A stretch of 10,149 bases of DNA from DATKEG01 sp035544515. GTDB lineage: Bacteria > Acidobacteriota > Vicinamibacteria > Fen-336. Each line of letters opens with the position of its first letter. The first letter of the stretch is position 1. Of the stretch, positions 6,415 through 10,149 are shown one piece after another. A program made the translations under genes and the position numbers. The notes under the pieces were generated by a model. The model saw only the letters and a program-made list of their open reading frames with translations, had not been told where the DNA came from and ran no database searches. The stretch spans positions 1-10,149 of the forward strand of contig DATKEG010000149.1 in NCBI GenBank assembly GCA_035544515.1, read 5' to 3'.

Positions 6415-7032
6415 ATGTCCCCTGAGACGAGTGCGATCGTTCAGCTTTTACTCCGCTGGTTCCACATCTTCGCCGGCATCGTGTGGATCGGGCATCTCTA
6501 CTTCTTCAACTTCGTCAACGTGCCGTTCCAGGGCGTGCTCGAAAAGGAGCTGAAGCCCCGCGTCAACCCGCCCCTGATCCTGCGGGCGCTGTGGTGGTTC
6601 CGCTGGGGCGCCATGTGGACGTTCCTGTTCGGCCTGCTGCTGTTCGCGATGATGTATTGGCCCGGCGGCGGTTACCTTTTCGACGCCGAGGGGGGCCTCA
6701 GCCCCCGCGGTGCGTGGATGCTCCTCGGCGGCCTGCTGGGCACGATCATGTGGTTCAACGTCTGGTTCGTGATCTGGCCGGCCCAGAAGAAGATCATCGG
6801 GGGGATGACCGGCGGGACGCCGGCCCCGCCCGAGGTGCCCAAGCGGGCGCTGCTCTTCTCGCGCATCAACACGTTCCTGTCCGCGCCGATGCTCGTGGGC
6901 ATGATCGCGGGCTCGCACCAGGACGTGTGGTCGGTGATGCCCGCGTGGGCGCACGGCGTGTTCATCCTGATCGTGCTCGGCGCCATCCACGGGGCGTTCA
7001 AGTCGTCTCCGAAGGTGGGGACGAGCCTGTAG
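6415..7032 (+). CDS. Standalone urate-oxidase-N (DUF989, PuuD-type) membrane domain protein
   Basis: The 205-residue integral membrane protein has about five hydrophobic segments (roughly 6-35, 60-81, 101-122, 153-167 and 178-195). The first carries RWFHIFAGIVWIGHLYFFNF with His17 and His27; further histidines are 168, 180 and 192. The block MWFNVWFVIWPAQKKIIGG (112-130) is typical of the N-terminal domain of the membrane urate hydroxylase PuuD, which in proteobacteria is followed by a C-terminal cytochrome c. Here the protein ends at SSPKVGTSL with no CxxCH, so an electron-transfer partner would have to be separate. The paired membrane histidines suggest haem or metal binding (inference). 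No purine-catabolism gene is in the window, so urate oxidation is uncertain; many standalone members have no known function. It has a good SD, a strong promoter and a palindromic operator upstream. Its last 35 bases overlap the convergent MBL gene. Confidence 0.85.
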   Translation: MSPETSAIVQLLLRWFHIFAGIVWIGHLYFFNFVNVPFQGVLEKELKPRVNPPLILRALWWFRWGAMWTFLFGLLLFAMMYWPGGGYLFDAEGGLSPRGAWMLLGGLLGTIMWFNVWFVIWPAQKKIIGGMTGGTPAPPEVPKRALLFSRINTFLSAPMLVGMIAGSHQDVWSVMPAWAHGVFILIVLGAIHGAFKSSPKVGTSL

Positions 7033-7837
7033 GTAGGGCGTAAAGGTTCCTGGCCACCGCGCGCACGAAGTTGCGCGCGGAGAAGCGGCCCAGGCTCAGC
7101 CAGGTCAGGAAGCCCTCCCGGCCCACCAGGCGGCGCGCGATCTCGTTCTCCGGCAGGCCCTGGCGAAGCAGGTCCGCGATACCGCCGCGGAGCGCGCGCA
7201 GGTGCTCCGCCTTGCGGCGCAGCGCGGCCGGGCCGTCGCGCACGGGCCCGCGGTGCGCGCAGAACACCTCGCGCACCGGCAGCCGCCCCACCGTGTCCAG
7301 CGAGTCGACGAGCAGGTCGAGATCCTCGTCCGAGCGCAGGAAGCGCAGGCGCTCGGCCAGGAACAGGTCACCGGTGAAGAGCCATTCACGCTCCGGCTCG
7401 TAGAAGCAGAGATGGTCGGGGCTGTGGCCCGGCGTCGGCACGGGACGCAGCCGCAGCGGTCCGAAGGCCTCCTCCACCACGATCGGCTCGGCGGCGAGCC
7501 GCGGCGGAGGCCCCCAGGCCAGACGCCGATACGGCTCCTGGACGAAGCCCTGGGCCAGCAGGGGCAGCGCCGCGGGATGGGCCCGCGCCACCACTCCCAG
7601 CGTCTTCCGCAGGAGCGCCGCGCCCCCCGAGTGGTCTTCGTGGTGGTGCGTGATCACCAGGCCGCGCGGCGCGCGGCCGTCGAGGAACGCGAGCAGGTCG
7701 CGCGCGGTGGCGGGCGGGCCGCAGTCCACCAGCACGCCCTCCACGAAGTAGGCGCCCGTCCAGTACACGGGCCGGCCCAGCACGCGGCGGGCCAGGCGCA
7801 GGAAGGTGAGGGGGCCGTGCGTCTCGGCCTCGATCAC
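6998..7837 (-). CDS. MBL-fold metallohydrolase
   Basis: This is a 279-residue cytoplasmic enzyme of the metallo-beta-lactamase fold. The metal ligands are complete: HxHxDH at H64, H66, D68 and H69 (THHHEDHSGG), H138 in TPGHSPDH, D157 in FTGDLF and H195 in CAHRGP, which is enough for a binuclear site. The C-terminal part (about 215-265) is helical, like the extra domain of LACTB2/glyoxalase-II-like hydrolases; the substrate (thioester, phosphodiester, lactone or other) cannot be told. I chose the GTG at 7837-7835 because it overlaps the stop of the upstream gene as GTGA and has a GAGAGGG SD about 8 bases before it; the frame is open further upstream (to 7936), but that stretch is alanine/glycine-rich shadow of the neighbour. 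It is last in the minus-strand operon, and its 3' end overlaps the convergent membrane gene by 35 bases. Confidence 0.9.
   Translation of the reverse strand: MIEAETHGPLTFLRLARRVLGRPVYWTGAYFVEGVLVDCGPPATARDLLAFLDGRAPRGLVITHHHEDHSGGAALLRKTLGVVARAHPAALPLLAQGFVQEPYRRLAWGPPPRLAAEPIVVEEAFGPLRLRPVPTPGHSPDHLCFYEPEREWLFTGDLFLAERLRFLRSDEDLDLLVDSLDTVGRLPVREVFCAHRGPVRDGPAALRRKAEHLRALRGGIADLLRQGLPENEIARRLVGREGFLTWLSLGRFSARNFVRAVARNLYALPTGSSPPSETT
7057..7080 (+). terminator. Perfect 9-bp inverted repeat just past the urate-oxidase-N stop
   Basis: CCGCGCGCA (7057-7065) and TGCGCGCGG (7072-7080) pair perfectly across a 6-base loop, starting 25 bases after the plus-strand stop at 7032. There is no T-tract, and the site lies within the convergent MBL coding sequence, so its role as a terminator for the plus-strand mRNA is only possible. 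Confidence 0.25.
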
Positions 7838-8652
7838 GCCGAGCGCCCTCTCAGCCACCACAGCTCCCTGCCGACCGCCGCCGCCAGCAGGGCCAGCGCC
7901 GCCACGAGCAGCGGGGCGCGCAGCCGCGGCAGCCACGGCGAGGACGGAGCCAGCTCGATGCCGCCGGTGGCCACGGCCGTGCGCTCCAGCGGCCCGTCCA
8001 CATCCGCCGCCATCACTACAATGCCCGCCCGCGAACCGGGTGGCGCGCCCGCGCGCACGACGCGCAGCATGGCCGTGGCCGCGCCCACGGCCGGAACGTC
8101 CACGGGATCGTCGGGAGGGAGCGCGGCGAGCCCTTGCGGCGCGAGCGCCCGCAGGCGCACGCGGTGGGCGGCGCCGTCGGCGCTCTCGAGCCGGACGGGG
8201 ACGGCGGCGTAGCGGCTCAGGCGCGCGTCGGGAACGGTCAGGCGGACCGAGGGAGGAGGGTTGGCGCCCAGCGCCAGGAGCAGGTATGCGCGCTGGCTGG
8301 CCGGCGAACCGGCGGGCGCGTCCTCGGGCACGTACCGCAGGTGCAGGCCCAGCGCGTGGACACCGGGCCGCGTGACCTCTCCGGGAAACGACAGCTCCAG
8401 GCCGCGCGTCGCCCCCGCCGCGAGGTGCCCCGGCAGCGTGGCCTGCCGCCGCGCGCCGAGAAGCTCGCCCTCCACTTCGACGCCGCCCGCGCCGGCCTGG
8501 CCGCGGTTCGTGAGGTCCACGCGCACGGCGAGCCGGCCGTCTTCCTCCCGCACGTGGCCGGCCACCTCGAGACGCACGGCGGACGGCGGAGCCGGCGCGG
8601 CGGCGAGGGCCAGGAGCAGGCTAGCGGCGGGCGACGGGGACAAAGGAGACAC
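7834..8652 (-). CDS. Type-I membrane protein with beta-rich extracytoplasmic region, family not recognised
   Basis: The product is about 272 residues. Residues 1-25 are hydrophobic and alanine-rich and look like a signal peptide, though no basic residue precedes the core. The middle is rich in alternating V/L/R strands (RLEVAGHV, LAVRVDLTNRG, VRLTVPDARLS, AVPVRLES), like Ig-fold or CARDB-type adhesion domains. Near the C-terminus a single TM helix (about 246-263, PLLVAALALLAAAVG) is followed by the short basic tail RELWWLRGRSA, which should anchor it facing outward. The GTG start at 8652 lacks a clear SD and overlaps the upstream gene by 32 bases, so the exact start is uncertain; TTG at 8643 is an alternative. 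Its TGA overlaps the MBL start (GTGA). It is probably an envelope partner of the two preceding gene products; its function is unknown. Confidence 0.75.
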   Translation of the reverse strand: MSPLSPSPAASLLLALAAAPAPPSAVRLEVAGHVREEDGRLAVRVDLTNRGQAGAGGVEVEGELLGARRQATLPGHLAAGATRGLELSFPGEVTRPGVHALGLHLRYVPEDAPAGSPASQRAYLLLALGANPPPSVRLTVPDARLSRYAAVPVRLESADGAAHRVRLRALAPQGLAALPPDDPVDVPAVGAATAMLRVVRAGAPPGSRAGIVVMAADVDGPLERTAVATGGIELAPSSPWLPRLRAPLLVAALALLAAAVGRELWWLRGRSA

Positions 8653-9121
8653 CCGCGGCCACGAACGCGTCGTCGAGCTTCTTCCCCTGGCGGGCGCTGG
8701 TGGCGTGCACCACGATGGCGGCCGCGCGCTCGGCGTCCTTCTCGATCGGCGGGAACTCGCACACGCCCTCGGGGAGCACGTTCATCTGGAACGTGCTGGT
8801 GCGCTGCGCGTCGTACTCGTCGTCCACGCCCTGGACGTAGTACTCGAGCGCCTCGACCTTGCGCTCCCGCGGGGCGGGGAGCGTGCCGCAGAAGTTGATC
8901 CCCCCGAACGTCATCTCGACGAAGCTGTAGAACTTCTCGCCCCTCGGCCGGAAGTAGATGCGCGCCTTCACGACCTGCCCGTCGTCGGTGACGGAGGCGC
9001 ACAGCGACACGGGCTTGCCGGGGACGGTGCAGGGCACGGGCTGGTGCTCCACCGTCGGCGACTCGCCGGCGGCCAGGGCCGGCACGAGCAGGACGGCGGC
9101 GGCGAGCGCGGCTCGCGTCAC
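8621..9121 (-). CDS. Small exported Cys-containing beta-rich protein, family not named
   Basis: The product has 166 residues. It starts at a GTG (9121-9119) that overlaps the upstream stop as GTGA. MTRAALAAAVLLVPALAAG is a clear signal peptide with Arg3 and cleavage near residue 18-19. The mature part has four cysteines (PVPC, SLC, NFCG, GVCEF), suggesting two disulfides in the periplasm or at the surface. The pattern VKARIYFRPRGEKFYSFVEM, then VEALEYYVQGVDDEYDAQR, is an Ig/fibronectin-like sandwich motif that I associate with uncharacterised secreted proteins of GC-rich environmental bacteria next to TPR or kinase genes. The C-terminal part (EKDAERAAAIVVHATSARQGKKLDDAF) may form helices. The frame is open upstream to 9208, but that part is a glycine-rich shadow of the TPR gene. 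It is the second gene of the four-gene operon. No enzymatic motif is seen. Confidence 0.8.
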   Translation of the reverse strand: MTRAALAAAVLLVPALAAGESPTVEHQPVPCTVPGKPVSLCASVTDDGQVVKARIYFRPRGEKFYSFVEMTFGGINFCGTLPAPRERKVEALEYYVQGVDDEYDAQRTSTFQMNVLPEGVCEFPPIEKDAERAAAIVVHATSARQGKKLDDAFVAAGVSFVPVARR

Positions 9122-10149
9122 TTCCAGGCCACCTGGTTCCGGTAGGTCTCTCCGCGCGCCGTGCGCACCACCACCTCCATCGACCACGACGACGTGTCCT
9201 CCTTCCACAGGTCGGGCAGCTCGCGCAGCAGCGCGCGCTGCTGCGGGGCCACGTCCTTGGTGAGGGGCGGCACCGGACCCTGCGCGCCACGGTTGTTGAT
9301 CCGGGTGCCCACGATCATCTCGCGGATCTGGATCGGCGCCTGTCCCTCGTTGAGGAAGTAGATCTTCACGGTATAGCGGTCTCCCGCCTTGACCGTCTCC
9401 GGCGACACGTCGAACAGGATGCGGCCCGGCAGGTCCGCGGCCTGGGTGGCCTGCTTCACGGTGACGCCCGGGGAGCTTTCGAAGCCGGGGGGCAGGCTGC
9501 CGGCCCGCGTCTCCGCGCTCGTGGCCGAGGTCTTGGCGGACACGAAGAGGCGTCCGGCCGGCCGCGCGCCCGCGGCGGCCTGGGCCTGCGCGATGGCCCG
9601 CGCGGTGATCGCGCCCGTGCGGCCCTGCACCGCGCGCTGGTTCGCGGGATCGGCCTCCAGCGCCTTGCCGTAGGCGGCGATGGCACCGTCGTAGTCCTGC
9701 GCGGACAGCGCGGTGTCTCCCTGGGCGAGCAGCTTGTTCACCGCGGCGGCCAGCACCTGCCGTTGCTGCTGCGCGTCGCGCTCCGCCCGCTGCTGCTCCT
9801 CGAGAAGGGTCCGCTGCCGGACCTCCTCCCGCGCGCGCTGCTCGGCGGCGTGGATGCGGGAGACGAGGTCGGTCACCTCCCCGTCCCAGGGCGCCAGGGA
9901 GCGGGCGGCCTCCGCTTCGCCGAGGGCGCGCGCGAAGTCGCCCTCGCGCAAGGCGGCCTGGGCCGTACGTACGCGCGCGCCGGCCTTCTGCCCGTTGAGC
10001 GCGCTCTCGAGCAGCCGGCGTGCATCGGCGCTGGCGGGGTCCTGCTTCAAGGCGCTCTGCGCCTCGGAGAGCGCCCGGGCGTAGTCGCCGCGCCGGAACG
10101 CCGCCTGCGCGGCGCGCATGGCGGCGGCGCTGCGGCCCGCGGCTTCGAA
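9118..10149 (-). CDS. TPR / coiled-coil protein with C-terminal beta domain, 5' end outside the window
   Basis: The visible 343 codons run from the window edge (the first codons read FEAAGRSAAAM, still open, so the true start is further right) to TGA at 9120-9118. They show two TPR units (AAFRRGDYARALSEAQSALKQDP and AALREGDFARALGEAEAARSLAP), a charged Gln/Glu/Arg-rich coiled coil (about RAREEVRQRTLLEEQQRAERDAQQQRQ), then a third TPR (GDTALSAQDYDGAIAAYGKALEADPAN). After a linker a beta-rich domain begins (GRILFDVSPETVKAGDRYTVKIYFLNEG) and runs to the end (SWSMEVVVRTARGETYRNQVAWK). TPRs bind protein partners; the beta domain resembles an Ig-like fold. Whether an N-terminal kinase or membrane segment precedes it cannot be seen. 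Its stop overlaps the next start by 4 bases, so the two products are probably made together. Confidence 0.85.
   Translation of the reverse strand, partial: FEAAGRSAAAMRAAQAAFRRGDYARALSEAQSALKQDPASADARRLLESALNGQKAGARVRTAQAALREGDFARALGEAEAARSLAPWDGEVTDLVSRIHAAEQRAREEVRQRTLLEEQQRAERDAQQQRQVLAAAVNKLLAQGDTALSAQDYDGAIAAYGKALEADPANQRAVQGRTGAITARAIAQAQAAAGARPAGRLFVSAKTSATSAETRAGSLPPGFESSPGVTVKQATQAADLPGRILFDVSPETVKAGDRYTVKIYFLNEGQAPIQIREMIVGTRINNRGAQGPVPPLTKDVAPQQRALLRELPDLWKEDTSSWSMEVVVRTARGETYRNQVAWK

Noticed and set aside
8238..9290. 350-codon minus-strand frame spanning two exported-protein genes
   Set aside because: It is an Arg/Ala-rich shadow frame; the alternative frame has two signal peptides and start/stop overlaps.

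Overview
The window is about 10.1 kb of very GC-rich bacterial chromosome with tightly packed genes, frequent GTG starts and several 4-base start/stop overlaps. The protein set includes an outer-membrane-like secreted protein, a sedoheptulose-7-phosphate isomerase of the kind used for LPS heptose, and a urate-oxidase-N membrane domain. It suggests a Gram-negative (diderm) GC-rich soil or groundwater lineage; Rokubacteria/NC10, Acidobacteriota or Myxococcota-like groups would fit. This placement is inference from gene content and composition, because there is no rRNA here. I see no tRNA, rRNA, CRISPR array, insertion sequence or phage gene, and no gene-free stretch longer than 300 bases.

Layout. 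(1) Positions 1-74, minus: the first 24 codons of an exported protein (a signal peptide), divergent from (2) uvrA, 173-3025 plus, a complete nucleotide-excision-repair ATPase whose stop codon lies in the loop of a GC-rich hairpin. (3) 3140-3973 plus: an unrecognised exported, probably beta-barrel protein. (4) 4025-5532 minus: a two-gene unit in which a GmhA-type SIS isomerase is translationally coupled (ATGA overlap) to a conserved protein that weakly resembles deoxyhypusine synthase. (5) 5579-5689 minus: an orphan, frameshifted shard of a MacB/FtsX-type permease. (6) 5709-6287 minus: a minimal DnaJ-like protein with only half of the usual zinc-finger motifs. It is divergent from (7) 6415-7032 plus, a standalone urate-oxidase-N (PuuD-type) membrane domain. 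Between these two lies a perfect 10-bp-arm palindrome whose arms supply a consensus TTGACA -35 box to each divergent promoter. (8) 6998-10149 minus: four overlapping genes, in transcription order a TPR/coiled-coil/beta-domain protein (cut by the window edge), a small exported Cys-containing protein, a signal-peptide plus C-terminal-TM protein, and an MBL-fold metallohydrolase whose 3' end overlaps gene 7 by 35 bp.

How they work together. uvrA and the minimal DnaJ are housekeeping or stress functions. The isomerase pair probably belongs to sugar-phosphate or heptose metabolism. The four-gene minus operon looks like an uncharacterised envelope-associated assembly module with an enzyme at its end. 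The best candidates for something undescribed are the shared palindromic operator (6318-6340), the isomerase plus DHS-like pair, and the four-gene envelope operon.
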